NCBI GenBank assembly: GCA_037043015.1
Contig: CM073325.1
Location: forward strand, 14,983,001 to 15,047,000
Reading direction: 5' to 3'
Origin: Bryum argenteum
Lineage: Eukaryota > Streptophyta > Bryopsida > Bryales > Bryaceae
Length of the DNA: 64,000 nucleotides
The notes under the pieces are model-generated. The model was not told the origin of the DNA. It was given only the letters and a program-made list of their open reading frames with translations, and searched no databases. The position numbers were made by a program, and so were the translations under genes. Shown here piece after piece: positions 25,210 to 36,499 of the stretch (its first letter is position 1; every line of letters starts with the position of its first letter).

Positions 25210-27084
25210 TTAACCCTTGAATGGCCCTCGGGGTCCTGTTCTACAGCACCGTATCGTTCATATACGGTTGACGCTTAAAATCCGATTCTCTCAAGGAGGC
25301 AAATTTCTGGGATCGAGCCGCACCGATTAGCTGCGGTTTCACTAGGGATCACGCTTTTTTTTTTTGAAGCCTTGTCCTTGCGACTGTGTGATGAATTTCA
25401 GCAGAACGATCAACAAACTGCTGCGCACACTCTTGATTGATGAGTACATGAATTTTAGAAAATTTGAGCTTGTATGCCATGGAAATCGCAACGGTGGGTG
25501 GCCTTCCAATGACCATCCTACTGTGCACAAAAATTGTCAACTCAAATTCTTTTGTAGCGCGCCTCCGGCAGGATTACCAATGGTATATGCAGCAAGTTCT
25601 GGGTCACCCGAAGATGCGATGGGTGAGGGCCCTTATACGCACTAAAGTGGTGATGAAGTGGCGTTGTGCAATACACGATGGCATCGTACGCGCCAATAGC
25701 TGCGCTCCATGGTGGCGCCTCAACGTGCCAACTCGTGGCGGGAGAATAACCGATTATGCGCCGTGGCAACTGTCCAAGGAGACGGACACTCCCAACGACC
25801 CCCTTCCCGCGCCTGTGTGCATTCACAGGCTTCACAAGAGCTTCTGAAATCGGACTTTAGAGTTTACTATGAATATATTTTACGATCTGTGAGCAGTAGT
25901 TTGCCATGCATGATAATTGCAACTGACTTGATCTGAGCACCAACGGCATTCCATTCACGAGCTTGGTAGAAAGAGATGTAAAGTGGCGTATGGTGGACAC
26001 CTTGCTCATGATCAAATTGCTCAGAAGGGCAATTTCAATATGCAAACCTGATCAAAGTACTGATGCACAGTTGGTTGATTTCTATGGCACACGATTGTGA
26101 TTGCATCAGGCAAAGAACAAGCTCCGAGACCGTCCATGTGTTGTTGCTAAGCGAGTTGTCTTCGTGAGGGTTTGGTGATATAACCTGATCGCTTGTTTGA
26201 GCCATCCCAACATAAGAGCTCGTGAAGAAGGAGTAATCTCACTCGCCAAGTTGCATCGATGGTTGTCGTATCAGGAGTGTCCAGTTTCCTGTGAGTCCGA
26301 GGCGGCAATGGAAGTCTACACATCCACTGGTGGTTCAACAACCCGACAATGCGTTGTGCTTGTTTCAAGCTTGCTCCTCGTGAAATTGCCCAGTTGTGCA
26401 GCAACTCGCCTTCAGCAGCTAAATAGGGTGGTGCATCAGGCACCACCGTTGCAGAGACAACAAGAGAACACATCACATCACAATCCAATTGCTCCCCACT
26501 CGCACAGGACAAACTACCTCAAAATTGCTTCCCACTCTCCCCACTCGCATAACACGAACCACCCTTGCACTGGAATGATCAAACCCACCACCTCTTCACA
26601 TCGGATGCGTGCTCCACTTTTATGCATCATTGTTGTCGCTTTTAATGTTGTACTAGCAAACGATTTGCCATGATAAAAATGCACCGTGCTGCCCCCACAA
26701 TTGCTACGGAAATGTCGGAAAGAAAAATTGAAACCCATAAATGTGTTCGTCCTCGTCGCGTGAAGTGTGATCTCCCGCGCTTAGCTGAACTCCCGCCTTC
26801 TACGGCCAACGGGCATGGCCATGTTGGCACCCGAAGAGCCGCTACAACACCAGGTATGTCTTCATTGACATACGGCTCCGTATCGCAACCCTAAAACAGT
26901 ATTTTCATCTCTCCGCGCTAATCTGTAAGCTATTATGGGCAACCAATTGACCAATTGATCCAAAATTTCAGCACCTTTCACGTTGTAGTTCATCAATCGG
27001 CCAAATACAAACCCTAGCATGGCTGAATACACAAAAAACATGAGCATACGGCCAGAGAGGGCGTTCAGGCCGTTCAAGGGTTAA
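25210..27084. mobile_element. 1.87-kb TTAA-flanked element, longest copy in the window
   Basis: Left end TTAACCCTTGAATGGCC; right end GGCCGTTCAAGGGTTAA: 17-bp inverted repeats with one mismatch, TTAA both sides. The interior is distinctly more GC-rich than the flanks and holds overlapping frames of 60-158 codons on both strands (for example plus-strand 25464-25847, whose frame opens with TTG, and 26197-26673). None shows piggyBac transposase motifs I can recognise, so it may be a decayed autonomous copy or carry captured host DNA. Confidence 0.7.
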
Positions 27085-27429
27085 CTCATGCCACTTCAAA
27101 AAAGTTAGTAGAAATTTAATCTGAAACAACAATAAATAAAACTCCTAAATAAGAAGTTTTCAGCTGCCCCACTTGGACCTCAAAACTAAACGTTTCATAA
27201 ATCCCAAACCATACCTCATTCGTTAGCCACATAATTCTCCAGATTCCCTACATACACAAAAACTTCAAAAAATAGAAAAATAAAATTTCATACTCCATCA
27301 AAGGCGACTAAATCCTCAAAGACCCACAAGGGCTTATCCGATAGCACGGCATCCACTCCTCCAAATGATGAAAAACCCATCAACTCTTCCAATGAACCCT
27401 AAACCCTCAACAATGAGGTGCAACACCTT

Positions 27430-27960
27430 ATGTCTGCCACATGGTGCACAACCTGACATCAACAAAATGTGATTCGTTTCTCAAGAAGATGCTTCTGCAA
27501 ACCAGCTGAGCTGATGATAAGCCCCACTCCCCCAAGAGAAACAAACAAAACAAATGGCCCGCGCGCCCCGGCCCCGGCTCCGGGCCGACAGGAGCTGGAC
27601 TGACTGGCTGGACGGGCACCCTGAGGGGGCCAGCGCTGGGGGGGGGGGGGGATGATTGACGAAAGGCATATAATTTCCGGGGGGGTACAGCGAGGATGGT
27701 GTCAGCTTATATTGAAGGGAGGGGTGTGGTGTATACCTGGCATGAGTAGCAGTAGAGAAAACTCTCTCGCTCATCCCTTTCCCACTTGATGGCGTTTGCG
27801 CGAATAATAGCCGGCGGACGGACGGACAGTGGAGCCAGGGTGGGAAGGAAGGGAAGGGACATGGCTGCAGTCGGCTCCATCTTGAAATGTGATGGGATGG
27901 GCACTCGCAGGCAGGCAGGCAAGGCCGGACTAACTGGTCGTTGAAGTCTCTCAATCTTTT
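27430..27960. other. GC-rich island of unknown origin
   Basis: GCCCGCGCGCCCCGGCCCCG-type sequence near 27557, a long G run near 27640, and GGAC and GGCA tetranucleotide tracts (~27815-27830, ~27905-27925) stand out from AT-rich neighbours. A minus-strand frame of 157 codons crosses it, proline/serine-rich and without a recognisable domain. Could be a CpG-island-like promoter, a decayed gene or inserted DNA. Confidence 0.35.
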
Positions 27961-28125
27961 TCAGTACTAACCAGAGTTTTTTCCGTCATGTGCATGTTCT
28001 GCCTACGTCTCGCTCTCAGCAGCAGCGAAACTCACCTAAGCTCTGAAAGCTACCACTTTACCTGTTACCACCATTTGTGCTTTGAACCATTGAATGCAAT
28101 TATTATTACATCAAGTTGCAACATA

Positions 28126-28480
28126 GAAGAAGAAGAAGAAACTCCAATCTATTTAGTGGCATGCGTGAATAGAGTGTTCGTTCGACCTATCCTTGAATGT
28201 ATGCCTAGAGTTCATCACTTCTGTCAATGACGGGACTACTAACCCCTCTTGGGGTGAACACTATATTGATTCCTACTTAGCCACTAGTGCCTTAGAGATA
28301 CGCAACGTGGTATCCCCCCAAAGGGCTTCGAGGTACCCATGCAATGAGGTCCAAGAACCCCCCACTGTAGTTGGATGGACTATGGTGATGAGAACCATGC
28401 CGGCATGGGGAGTAAAACTTGCGACCTCCTCATTGGGGGCCATGAGCCCTAACCACCAAGCTAAGGCTCCTGGTGCCTTC
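28126..28480 (-). mobile_element. tRNA-derived SINE, near-complete copy
   Basis: Reverse complement reads GGCACCAGGAGCC, A-box-like TAGCTTGGTGGTTAGGGC, a degenerate B box (GTCGCAAGTTTTACTCCCC), body, then GGAGTTTC and a CTT repeat tail. It aligns over its full length with 12964-13318. Flanks GTTGCAACATA (28115-28125) and GTTGCAATGTA (28481-28491) are an 11-bp target duplication with two mismatches. Confidence 0.82.
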
Positions 28481-28769
28481 GTTGCAATGTACACCTATAA
28501 TTAGCAAATGTGAAAACCAGGTGTTTGTGTTGTGCACTTGATTTTTTGAACTTTACCACAGGGGACGTATGGGCCACATTGCCATTTCCTCCATAATAAT
28601 GTAAAGGAACAAAAATTTAAAAAAATAGAAAATATGTTGTTGTGTGAAGAAAAAAGATTTTATGGGCTAGAAAGAGAGCTTTTATGTGGGAACATCCAAT
28701 TTTTTACCATGTGAAAACGCTTCATGTGTCCCTTGTAGAGATTGTGAAAGTTTGATTGAGTTAGGCACC

Positions 28770-28990
28770 TACTGCACTTGATACTCACCAGGAATGAGTC
28801 GCTAAAATCACGGCAAGCATGTGCATCAAGTGATATAAGATTTCACATCGAGGGTTCAAACCCACAACCAATAGAAGCCTTGCGGGTATTTCACCACTAT
28901 CACTTGCGAGTATAAGGTCAACAATTCCTCACCAAAACCGTGTCATATTTAACCATCAAAGTAGTCTTGCCGGAGGCTACAAGAACATGC
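28770..28990 (-). mobile_element. Possible second tRNA-type SINE remnant
   Basis: On the minus strand GGTTGTGGGTTTGAACCC (28851-28868) resembles a B box, and the same GGTTGTGGGTT phrase precedes the B box of the SINE at 12964. An upstream TAGTGGTGAAATACC is a weak A box. Borders and tail not found. Confidence 0.35.
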
Positions 28991-29225
28991 AATTTGTGAG
29001 TTTCCTACCCTAGAATTCACTCTCTTTCACTACTAGAATGTGACCCCATTTGCGACTTTTTTGCTTTCATGAAGGCCACGTTTGGGGAGTAACTTGAACT
29101 ACGTTTTCTTACCATTACGATTCACCGAGTATGAATTTGCACGTGTTTGAGTGTGCTGGATTTGGGGGATTACCAAGTACAAAAAATGTCAACACGTGCA
29201 ATACTGTTTGTTATTCTAGTTGATG

Positions 29226-29305
29226 TTAACCCTTAAACGCCCAGCTCCTTTGAAAATACACTGAAAAGCAAGCCCGAGGGGCATGCTTGGGCGTTTAAGG
29301 GTTAA
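29226..29305. mobile_element. 80-bp TTAA-flanked inverted-repeat element (copy 3)
   Basis: The best-preserved short copy: TTAACCCTTAAACGCCCA and TGGGCGTTTAAGGGTTAA are perfect 18-bp inverted repeats. Core GAAAATACAC; subterminal GCCCGAGGGGCATGC. Confidence 0.85.
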
Positions 29306-29519
29306 TAATAGACTTTCACAGGGGTGCACTTTGGGAGTCAAATATTCTTATTTCAGGAATGGAGAAGACAGATTGAAGCAAATTTTGAAAGAAACAAATA
29401 ATTACTCTACCATCATGGCTGCTGTGATGCACTTCTTTGACATTTTTTACATGGCTGGCACTTTGTGTTGTCCATTGACAGTATTTAAATCAAAAGGCTT
29501 CTCACGACAGACCTAGTGT

Positions 29520-30360
29520 TGAAAATGGCTCATTTAACGAGCCAAAAGCCCTCAAAATTGCCTTCTTTTGCTGGAACGTGTAAATTTTTGAATTTCATCA
29601 AGCTTCGAAGTATGTAATCATAGGATCTAGTACCTAACTTGTACACCAAATCTTAGGTTCAAATTCCTCACCATTTGTGAAAATCATAACATTCGAAATT
29701 GAAGAAAAAGTTTTTTTCCAAGTTGTACAATAGCAAAGTAAAGCTTTGGGGGCCAAAAGAACCAGTTTTGTAAGGAGAGTTGCCACACTCTTAGATATTC
29801 TTGTTTATGGGTGAGTAAGGAACATGTCTATATAATTTTACCCTCATAGGACCTATAAGAATTGACGAAATGTATGATTTTTCACATGGAGGTATGCTAA
29901 AATTCAAATACAAAGGCCAAATTTCAACAATTTAAAAAGCACATGAATAATTATTGGATTGAAAATCCAAACATTGAGATCATGCCTTACTACCTTGTCT
30001 ACCTGTGGAATAAACAAAACTTGAAAAAAAGTAAAATCTCAATTTTTGGTGAATTTTTGAAGTTTCTCCGTTTTTTCAATTTTTGGCAGATTTTGAGAAT
30101 AAATGAGCATATACTGCAAATTGGGCACATTTTGATAATAAATGAGCATATACTGCAATTTGGGCAGATTTGGCACATTTCAAACAGTGATTTTAAAATT
30201 AGACCGTGAATTATCTTCTCGAGTATGAGATGACTTTTCACAAAGCTATGGAAAAACTCTACAACACGTGAAAGGTTTCATTTTCATAAAATCTAAAAAA
30301 TAGTAATCCAGAGGCTGACCAAAGTCCAATCAACCCGATTTGACCCTCACTCACCTTTGA
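29520..30360. repeat. Dispersed intergenic repeat (relatives near 38880, 56080 and 57240)
   Basis: Shared phrases such as ATAGGATCTAGTACCTAACTT and ATGAGCATATACTGCAAATTGG link this stretch to 38880-39250, 56080-56380 and the tandem units at 57236-57605. It contains a local two-copy duplication (~30095-30170, ~41-bp unit). Probably a diverged TTAA-family member, as the 56080 relative begins TTAACCCCTAAAG; borders here not secured. Confidence 0.5.
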
Positions 30361-30683
30361 TACGATGTTTCATGTCTTGCATATCATGTTCCCCTATACA
30401 CGGCCATGTCGCTCACCTTTGATATGTTTGAAAGACAACGAGCATTCGTGTGCTTAATCATGTGAAAGTTCAAAAGCATGCAAATTGGTGTAAACGCCAA
30501 AGAGAGCAACTTCCTTATACCTCTACAATGAAGTCAATAATGTACTAAGAAGTCAATAATGTTCTAAGAAGGATCCCTTAAAACATAGTCTTTAGACATT
30601 CATTTTTATTTCTCCTCAAAATCTAATTTTAATAGGACTACTCCAATACATGTACTTCATGTCCATCATTTAGGCAACATCCC

Positions 30684-30896
30684 GGGCAATGGTTCGTGGC
30701 AGCTACCAAGGAGGCACCCTAGAATCTGTGGGGACCTCCCAAGGCCGTTTTTGATAATTTTGAGTTCAAATGTGAGGTCTACGACCCCAAGTTACCCTTG
30801 GAAGCCTACTCCTTGGCATTTAATGTCTATACATAAAAAATTAGGGGCTCATTACCCTCCTCCATCCTCCTTGGTAGCTGCTACGAACGCTTACCC
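30684..30896. mobile_element. 213-bp Mutator-like MITE
   Basis: Perfect 9-bp target duplication CAACATCCC (30675-83 and 30897-905). Terminal repeats of ~30 bp begin GGGCAATGGTTCGTGGCAGC and, on the other strand, GGGTAAGCGTTCGTAGCAGC. The 9-bp duplication indicates the Mutator superfamily. Confidence 0.8.
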
Positions 30897-31687
30897 CAAC
30901 ATCCCAATGCCCCATTCATTTGTATGAGCGAAAGTCTACCTACGCTGTTCTACAGAAAGTTTGGAGCACAACATTTTTTATGCATCGGAAGAGCTTCATG
31001 TACCTTGATGTAGAGAATGTAATATAAACTTTTGATTTCAAATACTGGCTTATTGTCATCAACAGCAAGTTTTAAGAAAAATAGAAAGATCAGTCATGGT
31101 GAGGATTGCCATATTCCCTTGCCTCTTTTTTAAGGAAAAGGAGAGTTCATTATTGAACTTGATGTTTGCCTATTTTTAAGCAAAGGACGCTTTTGAGCTA
31201 TATTCTTTTACACATATACTAGTAAACATAAAGTTGTTACATGATTTTTGAGTGGCCCAATGAAAAAAGTTATGGCCCCCCCCCCCCAATCCAAGCATTA
31301 TTCACACCCCATTTTTTAAAATTTAAATCCAAGCACACGCTTCACATGAGACGATGACTTGAGTCAAAAGGTGAAGTCAACCCAATTTTGTATTGGTTGT
31401 ACAATTGCGTTGACCTATGATCGTACATGATTGCCAAAGAACTCAAAGTATGCTATCTAGAGTTCCATCGAATGCACATGAAAATTGTTTTTGGTTTCGC
31501 AACATACTCATCATGCCATCCAGTCAGCAATCCCGTCGCCGATCTCCACGTGTGATTTTTCCATGCAAAAGCGCATCTGAGTTTCCACAATAATGCTCAT
31601 ACCAACTCTCCAGCTTGGCATGAATCAACATCATTCGGACCATCTTGACAACGATCAAATATGTGCGCAGTTGCCAATGATCCCTTT

Positions 31688-31985
31688 ACGTCGTAAAAAA
31701 CAAAGTACTCCATACCCATCTCCAAATATGAAGAATTTGACCAAGAACGACGTAAAAAACAAACTACTCCATACTCATCTCCAAATAAGAAGAATTTGAC
31801 CAAGAACGACGTAAAAAACAAACTACTCCATACTCATCTCCAAATAAGAAGAATTTGACCAAGAACGACGTAAAAAACAAACTACTCCATACCCATCTCC
31901 AAATAAGAAGAATTTGACCAAGAACGACGTAAAAAACAAACTACTCCATACCCATCTCCATATATGAAGAATTTGACCAAGAACA
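31688..31985. repeat. Minisatellite, five ~60-bp units
   Basis: Repeats of AACGACGTAAAAAACAAACT followed by ACTCCATACNCATCTCCAAA and GAAGAATTTGACCAAG. Units are nearly identical in the middle, the first diverging most (GTCGTAAAAAAC). The frame is not preserved between units, so coding is unlikely. A SINE-body remnant follows at ~32005-32080. Confidence 0.9.
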
Positions 31986-32089
31986 CCAGACCCTTATGGG
32001 TTTGGCGTGAATATAGTGTTTGTTCAACCTGCCATTGATGATACGCCCACAAGTCATAACAACAATGATAGAAGAATTTGAACTGATAT

Positions 32090-32884
32090 TGAGCAACAAG
32101 TGTAGAAAAAGATAGTACACAATGTGTCATATCAATGGAACACCCATAGAAAGAGTCATATCAATAGAACACATAGAAAGATTGTTACATGATCCATCCA
32201 CAATGACTCAAACCCACCAATCATTTGTTTTTGAGTTATTGTGGACTAGTCATAAAACACAGTTTTTCTATGAATGAGATATAAAACAAAAGAGTACTAA
32301 AAAGGACACGCCGAAAACGAGAGTGAGGAGAAGAGAGTGGAGGAGTTTATTCTCACAACGGGCACTCAATCACCCAAGTTTATGTACAAAGGCATAAACA
32401 CTTCCACATTAAGGAAGAGGCTAGCGTATGTTGCAAGAGCAACAATTTGTTGTAGAGAATTCGGTTGATATATACCTATAGAGCGGGTTGTTGTTGTTTT
32501 TTTTTACGGATTTTGGCATACAGATCTACGAGCCACAGTAGCAGCAACGCCTTAACTACACGCATAAGAAGCGTATAAAAAAAAAAAAAGGGTATATATA
32601 ATCCTCTTTTTTTTTTATCATCACCTCATATATCTCTCAAATCTTCTTAAGGAGAAAGAAGAGTAGCTAAAAAAATTCAAACAAAAAAAAATTGCGGGAG
32701 GGCTCTCAAAGGCCACTAATGAAGGCTCGTTCTAGATCTGTAAGGCTGGGGAGAAAATTCAAGTGGCTGGCTGACCCCTCAACAAATGGGTTCCTATTTA
32801 CGTAAAGTGTTTTGATTTAAAAGATATAGTAGAGGTAGCATATTAGTCATACCATTGCCTCGGTTTTATTGGGTCGGTTGCAGA
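32090..32884. other. 3' flank of the TTL gene
   Basis: AT-rich DNA with A/T homopolymers at ~32495-32505, 32576-32590 and 32608-32618. The transcript of the minus-strand TTL gene should end here; I could not pick a poly(A) site. No other gene seen. Confidence 0.35.
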
Positions 32885-35800
32885 CTATAGACTGAAATGG
32901 CTCACGGCAGTCTCTAACGCTTGCTGTGTTGGTCCCACTATGTCCTTCACTTTGAATCCATTCTTGTAGATCTTGAATGTTGGTACGAAGCTTACTCCCT
33001 CTGCCTTTGCTAAGTAGGGATTCTCCTCCACATCCACCTGCAAAAAAAAAAATCCAAAATCATTAATTGTGATGCAATTTAGTGTAAGGCAATGTTGAAG
33101 TTCCATTTAGTGTAGGTGATCAAATAGTGTGGGTGGTTAGTGTTTACCTTCAAGAAATTAACTGAAGGATGCAACTTGCAGAGCTGGTTGACGTATGTTG
33201 CCATTTGTCTACATTTGTCGCTCCATTTGGTGTTAAACTGAACCACTGAAACACCTGGAATGTAATAAACGAACGGGGTGATCAGAAACTCTGAGTGATT
33301 TACAATAGACAGAAGGGAGAGAGTTTGAATGGGTTTGGGTAATCACCTTGTTGAGAAATAGCTTCTCTCAGCCTGTCGGAGGTAGAAATGTCTTCGACTA
33401 CATTATCATGTTGAGACTCGACCACTTTCTCGCCTTTGGCCTTCTTGTGAGCTAATTGCACTTGAAACAATGTTTTCGCCACTTCCACGTCTCCAGGCAT
33501 TTCCTTCTTCAATGTTTCGTAATCCCTCATTGCCTTATCCCACTTCTCCATCTGCGCGGAGTAATGACAAGCATTAGTTTAGAGAATTCACATGTTTTGT
33601 ATAAGAAATGAAGAGGGGAGACGAAGCAGGTGTTTGGTGATTTGGTAAGCAGGTGTTTGGTGATTTGGTAAGCAGGTGTTTGGTGGTTTGGTTACCTTGA
33701 CGTAGCAATTGGCGCGTCGCAAGAGGGCTTTTAAGTAATTGGGTTGAGCTTCCAAGGCAGAGGTGCAATCCTCGACGGCCTTCTCGTAATGACCCAATTT
33801 CAGCCTGCAAGCGGCGCGATTGCACAACAAAATGGCATTCGTGGGATTGTATTGAAGTCCCTCGCTGTAGGCCACCGACGCCTCCAGAATCTTGCCTGCT
33901 TTGTACAAATCGTTCCCTTGCGTGCGCCCGTTCGCCACCGCGCGCGCTTGGCGTAACGTGGGTGACACTTCGCTGTTCTTAGGGTCGAAGTATGCTGCTT
34001 TCTCGGCTGCTATCACTGCCCCTTCAAATCTGCTCACCCCCGAATCCCTCACGCTCAGCTACTAAGCACGTATCAAAACTGAATAAAGAAAATGCGTGTT
34101 GGCAAGTGAATTCTTACCTTCCAAGAGCCATGTCGATCTGGGCTTGAACTAAAAGCGTGGTGGTATCAGCTGGCAAGCTCGTGCACTTTCGTAATCCATC
34201 CTCCACTTTCTGTGCGGCTAACAAAACGGTGTCGGCGTCCTCGGGCTTTTGCTGCTTCAAGAAAGCTTCCGCTTTCAGAGAGAATATCTGCAGCAATTCC
34301 AGACAACGTAAGCACTCTATCTGGAAGTCAAAGAGAGCTTGACTTCCAACCGATAGCTTCTGATAACCACGGTTGATGTACACAACACGAGGTTGGGAAA
34401 GAGACGAGAGAGGGTGGATTCTGTACCTGGGGTGCGGAATCAGCGCCGGCGACAACAGCAGCGTCGGACTCTCGCACGACGGTGTCCCAATCCGCGGCTT
34501 TGCGGGCTTGGAAACACTTGGAGACATGTCTTTCCACTTTCTCGATTCTTTGGATCTCGAACAATCCATCTCCGCTCTGGTGGCCCGACAATTTGACGTG
34601 CTTCTTGGCGCTCTGGGTGCGTCCCAGGCGGAGCAGCAAGGAGGCTAATCGCTGGTGAGCTCGGAAGTACCCCGGGTCCAGCTTGATGGCTTCCTCACAC
34701 TCGCGCACTGCCTCGGGGAGCTTGTTGAGTCCTGTCAGTGCCGCGGCGCGGTTACTGCGGTATGGCGCCTTGTGGGGCGCGAGCTGCACCGCCCGGTCGT
34801 AGAGCGAGAGCGCCTCCTGGAAGTTGCCTTTTTTGTATTGCTCGTTACCGGCGCGCTTGACTTCTTCGGGATCGCAGCTTGATAGCATGCGCTTCAGCAG
34901 TTGCCCCTCTCCTGCTACGTGAATGTTACCTCTCCGAAAAAACGCATCGGAGGACGCTCGCGGCGTGTCTGGCTGAGCCTGCTGCGGATGCGGCTTCGGC
35001 ATGGATTTGCCTCCGCTTCCTCCAAATAGCATCTTACCGCTGCTCGGTGGCGCCGCCTTCGCGGATTGTAGCGGCGACACTGGCGCACCTGCAACCCAAT
35101 TCAGCACTGATCGTGTCAGGATCCAGATCACCAGAGTTGCAACATTCTACTTGTAACCTACTGTAAACGAAAGGGGCTCTGATACTTTGACGATTGGAGA
35201 TTCATGGAATTTTCAACGGGCAGGGCGATGAGGGTGTTAGTTACCAGAATTGAGGCCACCGCCTGAGTAAGTGCCACTGGTAGCGGCGCCAAGCAAATTT
35301 CCCACATTGCAACTGGCGCTTCTCGAGTGGTGAACACCGCCAGGGGGGCTCCCGCCATTGGAAGCAGCACCAAACAGATTCTCCGAGCTTCCATTACGCG
35401 CAACAGTGGGGCTCCCCGCAACACTGCTACTCCGGGAGCTTGAGCTTCCGTTCTCCTTCACGGGACTCGTCCCATTCTCGCTCCCCGTCGAGCTTCGACG
35501 TGTAATCTCAGGCTCCAGCTTCTCCGAGCTGTAGAAATCGGCCGCGGGGCCACGGAGCGCCGCCATGTCGGAGCTTCCGCGCCTGTGCAACCTCGGTGGG
35601 GCAGGCACGACCTCCGGAGGCGGTGAGCGCCGCTCACTCGGGGCCGCGGTAGGCGGTGAGCGACGCTCACTCGGCGCTGCAGGGGGAACCATCGACGCGC
35701 TCCGCGCGTGACGAATGCGCGGCGTCTGTATGGGCGCATCCTCAGGCACCGAACTCACACTCCGCGGAATCGCAGGCCTCGCAGCCGATGATGACGATTC

Positions 35801-36010
35801 AATTGGGCGACTCGTACTCACAAGCTTCGAACTCGTATCCTCCTTGGAACTCCCAAAGCTCCCCACGCGCGTCGTATCACTCAACGTATTCGCGTTGAAC
35901 CGCGACCACCCCTGGAAACGATCAATTTTCCCATTGCCCTTCACGTACATGCCCCCATACTTGTTATCGAACGAGCTCGGAATAGGCTTGCTCTCCGCAG
36001 GACAAGCCAT
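32885..36010 (-). CDS. TTL: TPR and thioredoxin-like (TTL) protein
   Basis: Seven exons: 36010-35245, 35088-34427, 34287-34118, 34029-33696, 33551-33347, 33254-33148, 33037-32885; all phases join, product 798 aa. Residues 1-~310 are Ser/Pro/Gly-rich and predicted disordered, with repeated APSERRSPP. TPR cluster one is ~329-431 (AGNEQYKKGNFQEALSLYDR...), cluster two ~565-680 (GNDLYKAGKILEASVAYSEG...), then a C-terminal thioredoxin-like fold (~713-798) with VPTFKIYKNG carrying the cis-proline at ~767. TTL proteins in Arabidopsis act as scaffold/co-chaperones in stress and brassinosteroid-related signalling; that role is family knowledge. The usual Trx WCxxC is W723-S-D-K-C727 here, so the first cysteine is missing. 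It is about 100 residues longer than Arabidopsis TTL1, mostly in the disordered N-terminus. Start is the ATG in GCGATGG; an upstream GTG in the same frame was not used. Confidence 0.93.
33627..33696. repeat. Three-unit 23-bp minisatellite in a TTL intron
   Basis: Units of AAGCAGGTGTTTGGTG followed by ATTTGGT repeat three times with a single change in the last unit, and end at the 5' splice site of the intron between exons 4 and 5. High identity suggests recent expansion. Confidence 0.85.
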
Positions 36011-36486
36011 CGCGCATTCCCCTCCCAAAACCACTCACCAACCACAACGCGCTTCAAAACTCTCAAATCATTCCTGCATATCAATAACCACTCTCAATTG
36101 CAAACCCCTCAAAACAGGGAGAAGACGACGACGCTCGTACCACAACAAACCAGCTAAGCAGGTACAAACCACAAACCCAAGACCCGTGATACAGACTGGA
36201 ATCAAAATCGCATCAAAACTCCCATCTCCCAACAACGAAGCTCGGATCTATACCTGCAATGCAATCGGAATCCAATACCAATCACCCATATATCACTCTC
36301 GCGCTTGCTTCCTGATCAAGCACCTCTAACTTTCGCTACAAACGACACCAACCTTCAAGCTTTCTACTACTAGAAAGAAAACCAAAGCAGCTAGCCACCA
36401 TGATTAGAACAAGAGAGGTCCCTTGAGGGAAGACAGCAAACAAGCGAGAGAGGAAGGAGGAGCCTGGACAGGGGATGCAAGCTGGG

Positions 36487-36494
36487 TTATATAT
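36487..36494 (-). promoter_or_regulatory. TATA-like box of the TTL gene
   Basis: ATATATAA on the minus strand, in GCAGATATATAACCC, about 480 bp upstream of the TTL start codon. A start site ~30 bp downstream would give a leader of ~440 nt, possibly containing an intron. No other TATA-like sequence lies between it and the ATG. Confidence 0.45.
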
Positions 36495-36499
36495 CTGCA

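Noticed and set aside
25464-26673. piggyBac transposase encoded by the 1.87-kb TTAA element
   Set aside because: The frames on either strand show none of the transposase motifs I know; calling it would be guesswork.
27481-27954. 157-codon minus-strand frame in the GC-rich island
   Set aside because: Proline/serine-rich with no domain; long frames are expected by chance in GC-rich DNA.
31688-31985. CRISPR-like array
   Set aside because: Units are contiguous and near-identical throughout, without unique spacers; it is a minisatellite in a plant nuclear context.
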